Positions 8,372-16,753 are shown, counted from the first letter of the stretch. The stretch: 37,384 nt of DNA from a bacterium (GCA_031082145.1 JAVHLP010000016.1:1-37384), one strand, 5' to 3'. Numbers and translations: made by a program. The notes: generated by a model from the letters alone, not told the origin.

Positions 8372-10684
8372 TCAAGGCAATCCCAGCCACTGCCGGAGTT
8401 CGACGTACTCGGCGAATAGATCGGGGTCAAGCTCGTAGACAAGGTCGATGAAAGGTGTTGGATCCATACCCAGGAGCTCCAGGGCGAGGCCGGTCCAGAC
8501 GTAGGCCTCGGGGAGATGCTCCGTCTGAGCGAGGGCCATGAGGACCGGCAACGCCTCTTCCACCCGGCCTAGCAGTACCTGGGCCTGGGCGGAGGCCAGA
8601 GACAGATGGGAGTCGGGCATGGCCATCCGAAAGCTGTCGGGGACGAAACCGGGCGCCAGGGCGGCCTGCCTGGTTGCCACCTCCTCCAGCTCGATCACCC
8701 GTCGGGCGCGACCCAGGGCAGCCTCGGTCTGGCCCCGCGCTAACTCGTGTACAGCCAGCATCACGTGGACCCGAGCGAGGTTGGCGTAGTAGGGGGCCAT
8801 GGCCGGAAACAGCTCAACCGACCGCTCCAAGTGGTAAAGACCCTCCCTGATCCGTCCCTGGCCGAACTCGAACACCCCGTAGACATGGTGGTAACCTGAG
8901 TTGTAGGGTTCCCGGCTCAGGGCAGCCTGCATCTGCAACCTGGCCTGCTCGAGCAGAACCGGGTCCCGGCGCCACTCGGCGGCCGTCTCGTAGCACCCGG
9001 CAAGGTCCATTGCGAAGCTGCCCATCAGCGGATCCGCCTTGCGGGCCCGCTCAAACGCGACCCTGGCCTCCTCGTGAAGGCCTTCCTTGAGGGCAATGAC
9101 ACCGCGCTGGCCGTGGAGGTGGCCTTCCAGCAGTACGGCCGCCGTGATGCTCACCGCCAGGATGGCGATCACCACCACAACCGTGACGCCTCCGGGATAG
9201 GGTGCCGGACGGCGGGAAGCCGCGGCGGTCCCGCCCTCCTCCGAGAGCGCCCTGGTCATGCCGAACAGGCTGAAGAGGAGGATCCCGATCGCCGGCAGGG
9301 CCAGGTTGAAGTCGATCAAGCTGTGCAGGCCCAAGGCAAAAGACGCCGTGGCCAGGGCCGCCAGCCGCAGCCGTCGTTCGGGCCGCTCCCTGGCGGCTCG
9401 GATGACCAGCCCGATGAAAGCTACCCAGGCCAGGATCAGGACTGCCAATCCCAGCGTGCCGGTGGCGATCCAGTGTTCCAGCACGAAGTTGTGGGCATAG
9501 GCGCTGTAGTAGGGGTAGGCCTGGAAGGAGTGGTACAGGGCCTCCCAGCCGCCGCCGCCGGCGCCCAGCCAGGGCCGGCTGAGGGCAATGCGCAGGCCGT
9601 CCTGATTGTAGACCAGACGCTGGAGGAGGTTAATGTCGGTACGGGTGATGTCGACCAGCCGCCCCAGGGCCGGCGCAACGCGGCCAAGAACGGTCGCACA
9701 TACGGCCAGCCCCGCCAAGCCGACCAAGATACCTATCGCTCTCACCTTGCCCGAAAGCCGGAGAGGAATGTCGAGCACCCTTCCTCCCGCCAGGGCAACC
9801 AGCCCGCCCCCCAGCAGCCAGCCGCCGACGGCCAGGACTGTCCCCTGCTGCACTGCCTGTCCCACCCGGCCGGCGGTGATCCCGCCCAAGAGCAGGGCCA
9901 AAGCCAGCTGGGACGCCGGCCGGAGCCGCCGCCCGGGAGGAAGGGCCACCAGAAAGAGCCCTACCACGGGAACCATGACCAGCGTGGCGCCGCGGGACAG
10001 GGCCAGCAGCATTCCCACGGCCAGGAGGAAGGCTGCGGCCCCGTAGAGATGTCGCCGGGGCGAGGCTGATGACTCCTCCCGGCGGAGCAGGGCCAGGAAG
10101 AGCAGCGCACTGAGGTAGGCAGCCAGGGTGTTTGGATACTGAAGACTGGACGCCAACCGGCCGGCGATGACCGCCCCCGTCACCTCGACCATGCCGGTGA
10201 AGGCAGCCAGACCGACCACTACCACCCCCACCGCCCCGGCCACCAGAACGTCCAGGAGAACGGCCAGGCGCCCGTTCACCGCCTGGGTGGCTACCAGCCA
10301 GTAGGTCGCCAGGTAAGCGCTGAACTTGAGGGCGTCGCCGACGGCCGCCCGGAGGTTGACGGCCACCGGAAGGCTCAGCACATAGGTGAGGCTCAAGGCC
10401 AGGACGGCCCCGTCGAGGAGCCGCCAGTGCCAGGGCGGGTCGCCCAGGGTGGCCCGGACAGCCCAGGAGAGGGCGAAGAGCCCGGCGAGCACGATGATGG
10501 CGGTGAGATGCTCGGCCGGAAAGTACAGGCCGCGGAAAAAGGGGGCCAGGAAGAGGATGCCCAGGGTCCCAAGCCAGAGCCCGGACCGGGCGACAACGCC
10601 CGGTGAAGGCAGCCGCAAGCTGAAGGGTGCCGGGGCAGGGGTCGCCGGTGCGGGTTGCCGCGGTGTTCGCTTCTTCTTGGCCAC
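8372..10684 (-). CDS. O-antigen ligase family membrane protein with C-terminal TPR domain
   Basis: 770 residues. A basic Ala/Pro-rich N-terminus precedes roughly twelve membrane helices. A Wzy_C domain (about residues 350-420) contains RPWLGAGGGGWEALYHSF and AHNFVLEHWIATGTLGL, with the conserved His-Asn of WaaL/PglL-type enzymes. A final helix near 500-520 is followed by a soluble region (about 530-770) of helical TPR-like repeats. The family includes O-antigen ligases and protein O-oligosaccharyltransferases. Its position beside both the bacillosamine-type genes and the S-layer gene makes glycan transfer to a surface protein plausible, but this is inference. GTG at 10684 has GGGAGGA about six bases upstream. 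A polymerase role is equally possible. Confidence 0.8.
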   Translation of the reverse strand: MAKKKRTPRQPAPATPAPAPFSLRLPSPGVVARSGLWLGTLGILFLAPFFRGLYFPAEHLTAIIVLAGLFALSWAVRATLGDPPWHWRLLDGAVLALSLTYVLSLPVAVNLRAAVGDALKFSAYLATYWLVATQAVNGRLAVLLDVLVAGAVGVVVVGLAAFTGMVEVTGAVIAGRLASSLQYPNTLAAYLSALLFLALLRREESSASPRRHLYGAAAFLLAVGMLLALSRGATLVMVPVVGLFLVALPPGRRLRPASQLALALLLGGITAGRVGQAVQQGTVLAVGGWLLGGGLVALAGGRVLDIPLRLSGKVRAIGILVGLAGLAVCATVLGRVAPALGRLVDITRTDINLLQRLVYNQDGLRIALSRPWLGAGGGGWEALYHSFQAYPYYSAYAHNFVLEHWIATGTLGLAVLILAWVAFIGLVIRAARERPERRLRLAALATASFALGLHSLIDFNLALPAIGILLFSLFGMTRALSEEGGTAAASRRPAPYPGGVTVVVVIAILAVSITAAVLLEGHLHGQRGVIALKEGLHEEARVAFERARKADPLMGSFAMDLAGCYETAAEWRRDPVLLEQARLQMQAALSREPYNSGYHHVYGVFEFGQGRIREGLYHLERSVELFPAMAPYYANLARVHVMLAVHELARGQTEAALGRARRVIELEEVATRQAALAPGFVPDSFRMAMPDSHLSLASAQAQVLLGRVEEALPVLMALAQTEHLPEAYVWTGLALELLGMDPTPFIDLVYELDPDLFAEYVELRQWLGLP

Positions 10685-10800
10685 CGTCTGTCCTCCCGCC
10701 GGGCCTGGTCACGGAAGCTCTGTTTCGGCAGTCGCCGACTCAGCTCCTGCCCGGGCCGCCGGCTGGCGGCAATTGGCTGGACTTGGGGTGGGCTACGGAA

Positions 10801-10824
10801 GGAGGGGCGCTCACGCGCCCCTCC
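10801..10824 (-). terminator. Probable terminator after the S-layer gene
   Basis: A perfect 10-bp GC-rich stem (GGAGGGGCGC paired with GCGCCCCTCC) with a 4-base loop lies 27 bases beyond the S-layer stop codon. On the minus strand it is followed only by TTCCGT, so the U tract is weak. It would separate the highly expressed S-layer gene from the ligase gene downstream. Confidence 0.6.
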
Positions 10825-10850
10825 CCACTTCACGTACCGTCTAGCTCAGT

Positions 10851-12899
10851 CTAGTGAGGCGTCCAGGTGGTCTGGGTGAACTTCCGGAAGATGGCCAGGA
10901 CCCGGAGATCCGTGCCACTTACGGTGGCGAAGTACACCCGGTCGCCCACCTTGAGGTCGGCAGTCGGGATGAAGGCTCCGATAGCGCCAGCCGTGGTCGA
11001 CTGGTAGGCGATGAAGTCAGCGTGGGTCACCAGGTAGTTGTGGGTGAGTCCGAGAGCCTCATCGTATACCCGGATGCTCACCACGTTGTTAGTGGCGTCG
11101 ACGGAGAAGACTTGGCCCCTCTGGATGCCGGTGATACCGCTGATAACCGGAGCCCAGAGGATCTCGAAGTTCGTGACCTCACCGGTCGCCGCACTGACCG
11201 TGATCTTACCGATCTTGCCGATCTCGTTCGGCCAGGTGTGCGCGTAGCTGATGTAGGCCACCGAACTGCCCCTCATGTCGAAGGTCACGTTGTACTTGCC
11301 GCCCGTCGGCCCGGTGGCCGCGCTGACGACCTTGACGTAGTTGGTGGACAGGGTCGCCGCCAACTGCACCCGGGCGTCGCCGGCCTTGTTGAGGCCGTAG
11401 ATGACGGTCGAGCCAGCCGTCGGCAGCGTGGGATCGGTTGTCAGCTGCACGTACCATTTGAGTTCCTTGGTCGTACCGTCGGCCAAACGGAGGGTGAAGT
11501 ACCAGGTGAACTTGCCGGCCTCCGTGTAGACGCGGCGGTCGCTCACCCAGGCGCCCTGGACCGTCTGGCGGATGGCCTCGATGTTGACGGCCTCGCTCAG
11601 ATCGGCGGTAGCGGCATCCTTGGTGGCGATGTAGGCGACGTCGTTGGCCTTGAGGTCGCCCAGGGCCGCAGCCGTGCCGTTAAGGGTGATGACGGTGCTC
11701 ACCTTGAAGTAGGTGTCGTCCTCGAGCGTGATGCGGCTGTCTTGAGTCCAGCCGGCGACGCCCTTGACGTCGACCTTCTTCACCAGCTTGTTCAGGATGT
11801 TGACCCGGAAGGCGTCAACGAAGACGGCCTTCCCGTCGGCAGTGTTGATGTTGACCGCGTCGCCGTTGGCAAGCTGGCCACCCTCGGTCATGGCAGCATC
11901 AGCACCCTTGTTGAGGCTCAGGGTGGTGGTGCCGACAGTGTATACGACCTTGGTGCCGTCAGCCAGAACCAGGTATTTGGTGGTGCCGGTATTGTCGTAC
12001 TCCTTGAAGGTACCCTTGACGACGTTGACCGGCGTGAAGGGCTCCACGAAGACAACCTTGCCCAGCGCGTTGGCGACAGCGCGAACGTTGGTGTTGTATA
12101 GATCGGCGAAGGCTGTGTAGTTCCAGAGGTAGACGCTGTCCGCTAGCGCACGGGCGTGGCCGCCAACTATCAAGGTCTTGCCGGCGGCGTTGAAGGCACC
12201 GGCTAGGCCGGTCCACTGCCTACGAGGAGGCGCGGCATCACCGGTATCCCTCAGGATCTTCTCGGCCCCAGCCGGGTTGTAGCCGGCGCCGGTGCCGGTG
12301 CCGCGCTTGATGTCCATCGCGTTGTAGACGAAATGGGCAACCTCACCGCGGGTGGCCGGCAGCATGGCGAAGGCGTCAACTTTGCCGATGATGCCGAGGT
12401 CGTAGCCGGCGATCATGTAGTTGACGGGCCACATGCCAATGACGCCGGGATCGTGCCCGGTGGCCCGGACCAGCATGGCCAGGGCTTCGGCGTGGGTGAC
12501 GTTGTCACTGCCGCCGAAGCGGCCGTCACCGTAGCCCTTGATGATGCCCATGCTCACGGCCACGTTGACGTGACCCCAAGCCCAGGTCGGGACCTCGTCG
12601 GTGAAGGTCGGCTGGTAGGTCGACAGGGCGACCGCCAGCTGCTCCCGGCCGAGCATGCGAACGACCACCATGCAGAACTCGGCCCGGGTGATGGGGGCGT
12701 CCGGACGCACGATGGTGGTGCCGGCGTCGCCCATCATGATGCCCAGCGCCCGCGCCATGGTCAACTCCTTGGCGTAGGCGTGGCCGCCGATGTCGGTGAA
12801 GGCCTTACCGGCGACGGTAGAAGCGAACGCCGTCCCGGCGAGCCCACAGACCATCGCGACTATCAGGGCCGTCACGAGAGTCTTGCGCAAACTGCGCAT
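10851..12899 (-). CDS. S-layer protein with N-terminal SLH domains
   Basis: About 682 residues. A signal peptide (MRSLRKTLVTALIVAMVC then AGTAFAS) leads into three S-layer homology repeats (about residues 32-195): AFTDIGGHAYAKEL with ITRAEFCMVV, then FTDEVPTWAWGHVNVAVSMG, then a more diverged AGYDLGIIG with TRGEVAHFVYNAM. SLH repeats anchor proteins to secondary cell-wall polymer. The remaining 480 residues are Thr/Val/Asp/Ala-rich and beta-like, with no cysteine seen, as in S-layer lattice domains. ATG at 12899 is chosen: GGGAGG lies eight bases upstream, while the ATG at 12905 would leave two. It stands alone between a strong promoter and a terminator-like hairpin. Whether it is the main S-layer protein is inference. 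Confidence 0.88.
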   Translation of the reverse strand: MRSLRKTLVTALIVAMVCGLAGTAFASTVAGKAFTDIGGHAYAKELTMARALGIMMGDAGTTIVRPDAPITRAEFCMVVVRMLGREQLAVALSTYQPTFTDEVPTWAWGHVNVAVSMGIIKGYGDGRFGGSDNVTHAEALAMLVRATGHDPGVIGMWPVNYMIAGYDLGIIGKVDAFAMLPATRGEVAHFVYNAMDIKRGTGTGAGYNPAGAEKILRDTGDAAPPRRQWTGLAGAFNAAGKTLIVGGHARALADSVYLWNYTAFADLYNTNVRAVANALGKVVFVEPFTPVNVVKGTFKEYDNTGTTKYLVLADGTKVVYTVGTTTLSLNKGADAAMTEGGQLANGDAVNINTADGKAVFVDAFRVNILNKLVKKVDVKGVAGWTQDSRITLEDDTYFKVSTVITLNGTAAALGDLKANDVAYIATKDAATADLSEAVNIEAIRQTVQGAWVSDRRVYTEAGKFTWYFTLRLADGTTKELKWYVQLTTDPTLPTAGSTVIYGLNKAGDARVQLAATLSTNYVKVVSAATGPTGGKYNVTFDMRGSSVAYISYAHTWPNEIGKIGKITVSAATGEVTNFEILWAPVISGITGIQRGQVFSVDATNNVVSIRVYDEALGLTHNYLVTHADFIAYQSTTAGAIGAFIPTADLKVGDRVYFATVSGTDLRVLAIFRKFTQTTWTPH

Positions 12900-13183
12900 C
12901 CACATATCCTCCCTTGGTCGCAAGATGTTCCCCTTCAGTCACAGTAGATCGTTGCCGTTGGAAAAGCATAAGGGGTACTCTGGGTGGGCCCTCACCTCCT
13001 TGGTCTTGCTCTAAGAGCCCGGGGGCGACCCCGGGAAAACTGGCGCCGGCTATATCTCTTTGGGTGCTGCCAGTTTTCGGTCTGGAAGTTTCGCCAGCTC
13101 CTGCTTTGGTTCCTGCTAGCTACCCTTCCATAATCTACGGGAGTTGCTGGCAATCTTACGGGGGTCGTCGCCGCCGGGGCTTG
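12900..13183 (-). promoter_or_regulatory. Long structured 5' leader of the S-layer gene
   Basis: The predicted transcript runs about 285 nt before the S-layer ATG. On the minus strand it holds a GC-rich hairpin (CCCGGGG/CCCCGGG, about 13018-13035), the palindrome GCTCTTAGAGC (about 13007-13017), and AAGGAGGTGAG at 12991-13001. The last is a perfect match to the 16S anti-SD but has no start codon at usable distance. The real ribosome site, GGGAGG, is at about 12908-12913. The leader could stabilise the message or tune translation. No known riboswitch class was recognised. Confidence 0.5.
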
Positions 13184-13189
13184 CACATC

Positions 13190-13218
13190 ATTCTACCACC
13201 TGCTGCCAGTGGCGTCAA
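13190..13218 (-). promoter_or_regulatory. Sigma-A-type promoter of the S-layer gene
   Basis: On the minus strand, TTGACG (13213-13218) and TAGAAT (13190-13195) are separated by exactly 17 bases. Both hexamers are five of six to consensus. Transcription would begin near 13183 and read only the S-layer gene. It is the best promoter in the window. Confidence 0.75.
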
Positions 13219-13296
13219 CGGGTCCCATAGCTAGGTAACGGTTCTACCCGGATTGCCAAACTCCTCCTGGCGATTCTGACTTTTCGTCTTTCTGCC

Positions 13297-14244
13297 TCAT
13301 AGACGCCGGTCCGGCCCTGGTAGTTCCGGTACGGTCACCGTTCCCCGGAGGACCTCGACCGCCTGCCCACCTACCCGGACTCCTTCCACCCGGGAGAGGT
13401 GCATGTCCACTTCCACCTCGATCCGGCTCTCTCGCCCCAGGATATGCCCTTGCTCGGCCAGGAACGACAGTACGGCGGTCCCGTCGGGGGAGGCCGGAGG
13501 TACCGCGACCGCCCGGTTGAGAGCGAGGTAGGCGCCAAGGGCGCCGTTGGCAGTGCCGGTGGCCGCCTCCTCGGGGATGCCGGCGGCGGGCGCGAAGTCG
13601 CGGGTATGCACCAGGGCGGCCGGATCCACGGTCTCGAAGCAGAAGGCGTGCACGCTGACGATGTCCCGGGCCCGGCACCAGGCGGCCAGCCGGGCGTGAT
13701 CGGGCCGTAGCGAGTGAAGGGCGGCCAGCGAGGGCAGGGGCACCAGGAGATCGGGCAGCCCGGTGGAGACCACCTGCAGGGGCAGGCCGGTGCGGGCCAG
13801 GCCGGCGGGATCCGCCCCCAGCAGGGGAGCCACCTCGGCCGGATCGACCTCCCCCAGCACCTGCGGCGGCGCCTGCGCCATCATGACCCGCTGGGGGTGG
13901 CCGGGCCGGCCGGACACCTCGACCGGCAGGATGCCGGCGCCCGTCTCCTGGGTGAAGCGGGTGCGGCCGGCAGGAAGGCGGCCGCAAACGGCCAGCAGCC
14001 AGAAGGTGGCTATGGTGGCGTGGCCGCAGAGATCCACCTCGCGGGCGGGAGTGAAGAAACGGACCCGGAAGTCGGCCCGCGGGGAGGGAAAGACAAAGGC
14101 CGTCTCGGACACGTTCATTTCCCGGGCAATGAGCCGCATGGCCTCTTCGGTAAGTCCCCGGGCGTCGGGGACCACGCCGGCGGGGTTGCCCCCGAAGGGG
14201 GTGGCCGTGAACGCGTCGAGCTGGTAAATAGCGTAGGACCGCAC
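13297..14244 (-). CDS. PhzF family epimerase/isomerase-like protein
   Basis: 315 residues with the two-lobed diaminopimelate-epimerase-like fold signatures of PhzF. These are YQLDAFTATPFGGNPAGVV at the start, MNVSETAFV with E47 at the catalytic Glu position of PhzF, FFTPAREVDLCGHATIA (about 64-80), and a second-lobe half-repeat with EEAATGTANGALGAYL. PhzF itself isomerises trans-2,3-dihydro-3-hydroxyanthranilate. Most family members, including stand-alone ones without other phenazine genes as here, have unknown substrates. The GTG start at 14244 has no close ribosome site; GAGGAGG lies about 20 bases away, inside a carboxyltransferase-like relic. It is transcribed in the same direction as the downstream S-layer gene, which has its own promoter. 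Confidence 0.85.
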   Translation of the reverse strand: MRSYAIYQLDAFTATPFGGNPAGVVPDARGLTEEAMRLIAREMNVSETAFVFPSPRADFRVRFFTPAREVDLCGHATIATFWLLAVCGRLPAGRTRFTQETGAGILPVEVSGRPGHPQRVMMAQAPPQVLGEVDPAEVAPLLGADPAGLARTGLPLQVVSTGLPDLLVPLPSLAALHSLRPDHARLAAWCRARDIVSVHAFCFETVDPAALVHTRDFAPAAGIPEEAATGTANGALGAYLALNRAVAVPPASPDGTAVLSFLAEQGHILGRESRIEVEVDMHLSRVEGVRVGGQAVEVLRGTVTVPELPGPDRRL

Positions 14245-14245
14245 G

Positions 14246-14310
14246 TCAGGCGGGGTAGACCCCTGCCTCCTCGGGGCCAGGTTGCAGCCTGCCTTGCCCC
14301 AGGAATTCGC
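14246..14310 (-). pseudogene. Relic of a carboxyltransferase gene 3' end
   Basis: Bases 14244-14289 align with 15351-15397, the last codons of the intact carboxyltransferase gene, at about 38 of 47 positions with one gap by hand count. The minus-strand frame ending at 14246 finishes GVYPA-stop exactly as the real gene does. Further upstream it reads EFLGQGR where the real gene has KFLQERQ, after an apparent deletion. The two copies flank the MntA/HepT-type module in direct orientation. It is too short and frame-disturbed to be functional. It may be a duplication left by insertion of the module, or what remains of a second gene copy. Confidence 0.55.
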
Positions 14311-14451
14311 CGGAGCACTTCGAGTCCCTTCCGCCTGGTGCGCCCCCCGTAAACAGGGGGACGGACCGGGGTACCGTAGGAGGGATGGGACCCCGAGAAG
14401 GGTTTGGGCGGCCGAATGGGGAACCGGCCAGGCGGGAGGTCTCAGAAAACC

Positions 14452-14832
14452 GTGTCCGGTCGCTGGGACGATTACGTCGCAACCTGGAGAAGACGCCTGG
14501 CCGCCGAACGGGCATCGCGGCGCCAGGATCTTGACCGCGCGAAACGCGATGCGCGGAAGATGGCCCGGATCCTGGCCAGGGAGTTTGGAGCGCGCCGGGT
14601 GTGGCTATTTGGCTCGGTGGCGACCGGTGACGTATTTCACACCCAGTCGGACATCGATCTTGCCGTTGAAGGCGTTGACGATGACCGCTGGACCGAAGTG
14701 GAACGCCGGCTGGAAGAGGTCAGCCGCTTCGCCTTCGACCTGGTTGCGATCGAGCAGGCCTCCCCCACCCTTCGCGAGCGGGTGTTCCGGGAGGGGGTGA
14801 TCCTCCACGATGGCTCCCCGCGGACGCTTTAG
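14452..14832 (+). CDS. MntA-type minimal nucleotidyltransferase (antitoxin)
   Basis: About 126 residues. A basic helical N-terminus is followed by VWLFGSVATGDVF and SDIDLAVEG, the GS...DxD signature of DNA polymerase beta-like minimal nucleotidyltransferases; the two Asp are near residues 67 and 69. In the MntA-HepT system this enzyme AMPylates a Tyr of the HEPN RNase toxin and so inactivates it. The next gene, which overlaps it by 23 bases, is a HEPN protein. GTG at 14452 is chosen with GGGAGG eleven bases ahead; a longer frame starts at 14404. The antitoxin is intact while the toxin frame is broken. Antitoxin function is inferred from family and pairing. Confidence 0.82.
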   Translation: MSGRWDDYVATWRRRLAAERASRRQDLDRAKRDARKMARILAREFGARRVWLFGSVATGDVFHTQSDIDLAVEGVDDDRWTEVERRLEEVSRFAFDLVAIEQASPTLRERVFREGVILHDGSPRTL

Positions 14833-15303
14833 CCGCCTGTCGGCCCAACTCGGCGACGGCCTTGACGCGCTCCGGGTGATCGCCGAGGAGGTAGCGGCCG
14901 CCCGCACGACCTGGAGGGCCAGCAGCCTAGCCGGCTGGAGTTGAGCGGGCTGGCCCACCAGGTGGGACTGTTCTACACGGCTGTCGAGGACCTGCTGGCC
15001 CATGTGGCGCTGGTCTTTGACGAAGAAGTCCCGCGAGGTGAGCACTGGCACCGGGAACTGCTGAGGGGGGCGGCGCTGGAGTTGCCCGGTCTTAGACCGG
15101 CCGTCCTCGGTGCCGACCTGACCAACGAACTCGACGAGTACAGGCGTTTCCGGCACCGAATCCGCCACGTGTACCTCCCGCCGGTCCCCGACTGGCACAA
15201 GATGGCCCACCTGGTGGACCGGCTGGCAGACGTCCATGGCGAACTCGATCGGCAGGTCAGGCAGTTCATTGCCTTTCTCCAGCACCTCGCCGGGTCCACT
15301 TGA
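14810..15303 (+). pseudogene. Frameshifted HepT-like HEPN ribonuclease toxin
   Basis: ATG at 14810 follows GGAGGGGGTGA by nine bases and opens RFSRLSAQLGDGLDALRV then IAEEVAAA. That frame stops in the 14940s. From about 14908 the neighbouring frame continues the protein with DLEGQQPSRLELSGLAHQV, then FYTAVEDLLAHVAL and DWHKMAHLV, to the stop at 15303. A single missing base between about 14890 and 14910 explains it; repaired length would be 164 residues. The catalytic motif RHRIRHVY (R-x4-H with the target Tyr after H-x) is intact in the second part. It may be a decayed toxin, a phase-off state or a sequencing error. An internal TTG at 14941 leaves a 120-residue open frame carrying the motif. 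Confidence 0.75.
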
Positions 15304-15352
15304 GTCGCAGCCGCCGATCCCTAGAGGTTCAGGGAGCACTACTCCCACCCCG

Positions 15353-16741
15353 TCACGCGGGGTACACCCCTCGCTCCTTCCCGGCCAGGTCGCAGTCGAC
15401 TCCGGTGCGGGCCGCCTGCCGCTCCTGGAGGAACTTCAGGGCGACCTGGGGGAAGAGGGCTACCGACAGCACGTCCTCTTCTTGTTCCAGGTAGGGCGCG
15501 GCCTGGCGGCGGGCTTCCTCGAGCCCGGGCGCCAGTTGGTCGGCGGGGCGAACGGTTATCGGCTCCTCGTCGCCGATGACCCGGCGGCGCACGTCCGGGT
15601 CCACCTGGCCGGGGGGCCGGCCGTAAAGCCCCTTCAGGTAGGCGCGGGTCTCCGAGGACACCATCTGGTAGCGCTCGCCGGTGAGCACGTTCAGCACCGC
15701 CTGGGCGCCGACGATCTGGCTGGAGGGCGTGACCAGGGGGGGGTAGCCCAGGTCGGCGCGTACCCGGGGCACCTCCGCCAGGACCTGGGGCAGGCGGTCG
15801 AGGGCGTTCTGCTGGGACAGCTGGGAGTGGAAGTTGGAGATCATGCCGCCGGGGATCTGGTAGATCAGCACGTTGGTGTCCAGCTGCTGGCCGACGTCGG
15901 AAGCGGCGTAGGTCCCGCGGACCCCCCGGAAGTAGTCGGCGATGGCGGAGAGCAGTTCCAGGTCCAGGCCGGTGTCGCGGGGCGTGCCCTGGAGGGAGGC
16001 GACCAGGGACTCGGCCGGGGGCTGGGAGGTGGACAGGGCCAGGGAGGAGATGGCGGTGTCCACCACATCTACGCCCGCCTCGGCAGCTTTCAGGTAGGCC
16101 ATGGAGGCCATGCCGCTGGTATAGTGGCAGTGGAGCTGTACCGGGAGGTCCAGCTCGGCCTTGAGCCGGGCCACCAGCTCGTGGGCAACGTAGGGGGTGA
16201 TCAGGCCCGCCATGTCCTTCACGCAGATGGAGTGGGCCCCCATGGCGGCCAGCTCCCCGGCCAGGCCCACGAAGTGGTCCACGTCGTGGATGGGGCTAAT
16301 GGTATAGCACACCGTGGCCTGGACGTGGGCCCCGGCGGTGGAGGCCACCTCCATGGCCAGGGCCATGTTCCGGGTGTCGTTGAGGGCGTCGAAGACCCGG
16401 ATGATGTCCAGGCCGTTGTCAACCGAGCGGCGGACGAACTCCCGGACGACGTCGTCAGGGTAGTGGCGGTAGCCGACCAGGTTCTGCCCCCGGAGCAGCA
16501 TCTGCAGCTTGGTGCGGGGAAACGCCTTGCGGATGGCCCGCAGGCGCTCCCAGGGATCTTCGCCCAGGAAGCGGAGGCAGGTGTCGAAAGTGGCGCCGCC
16601 CCAGACCTCCAGCGAGTGGAAGCCGGCGGCGTCCAGTTTCTCGGCGATGGGCAGCATGTCGGCGGTACGCATCCGGGTGGCCAAAAGCGACTGGTGGCCA
16701 TCGCGGAGGGTGGTGTCGGTAAGGGCCAGGGGCCTGTTCAT
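15353..16741 (-). CDS. oadA: Biotin-dependent carboxyltransferase subunit (OadA/PycB type, no biotin domain)
   Basis: 462 residues. The HMGL-like TIM barrel begins LTDTTLRDGHQSLLATRMRT, with metal-ligand Asp in TLRDGHQS. SICVKDMAGL carries the Lys expected to be carbamylated, and LHCHYTSGMASMAYL carries the two metal-binding His. The C-terminal part matches the PYC_OADA domain and ends GVYPA. Members move a carboxyl group between biotin and pyruvate/oxaloacetate. The biotinyl carrier domain with its MKM motif is missing, as in split PycB or transcarboxylase 5S-like subunits. No carrier or carboxylase subunit lies nearby, so partners must be elsewhere. ATG at 16741 has GAGGTGA close upstream. 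The choice between decarboxylase, carboxylase and transcarboxylase is open. Confidence 0.87.
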   Translation of the reverse strand: MNRPLALTDTTLRDGHQSLLATRMRTADMLPIAEKLDAAGFHSLEVWGGATFDTCLRFLGEDPWERLRAIRKAFPRTKLQMLLRGQNLVGYRHYPDDVVREFVRRSVDNGLDIIRVFDALNDTRNMALAMEVASTAGAHVQATVCYTISPIHDVDHFVGLAGELAAMGAHSICVKDMAGLITPYVAHELVARLKAELDLPVQLHCHYTSGMASMAYLKAAEAGVDVVDTAISSLALSTSQPPAESLVASLQGTPRDTGLDLELLSAIADYFRGVRGTYAASDVGQQLDTNVLIYQIPGGMISNFHSQLSQQNALDRLPQVLAEVPRVRADLGYPPLVTPSSQIVGAQAVLNVLTGERYQMVSSETRAYLKGLYGRPPGQVDPDVRRRVIGDEEPITVRPADQLAPGLEEARRQAAPYLEQEEDVLSVALFPQVALKFLQERQAARTGVDCDLAGKERGVYPA

Positions 16742-16753
16742 GGGTCACCTCGT

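Noticed and set aside
9074-10069. 331-residue open frame on the plus strand
   Set aside because: It is the complement of the ligase/TPR gene and rich in Gly, Gln and Pro, with no recognisable motif.
12992-13186. 64-residue open frame in the S-layer leader
   Set aside because: It starts essentially at the predicted transcript start with no ribosome site, and its composition is Arg/Pro-rich without a motif.
14246-14515. 89-residue minus-strand open frame
   Set aside because: Only its last 20 or so codons resemble the carboxyltransferase end. The rest overlaps the MntA gene antisense, so it was recorded only as a short relic.
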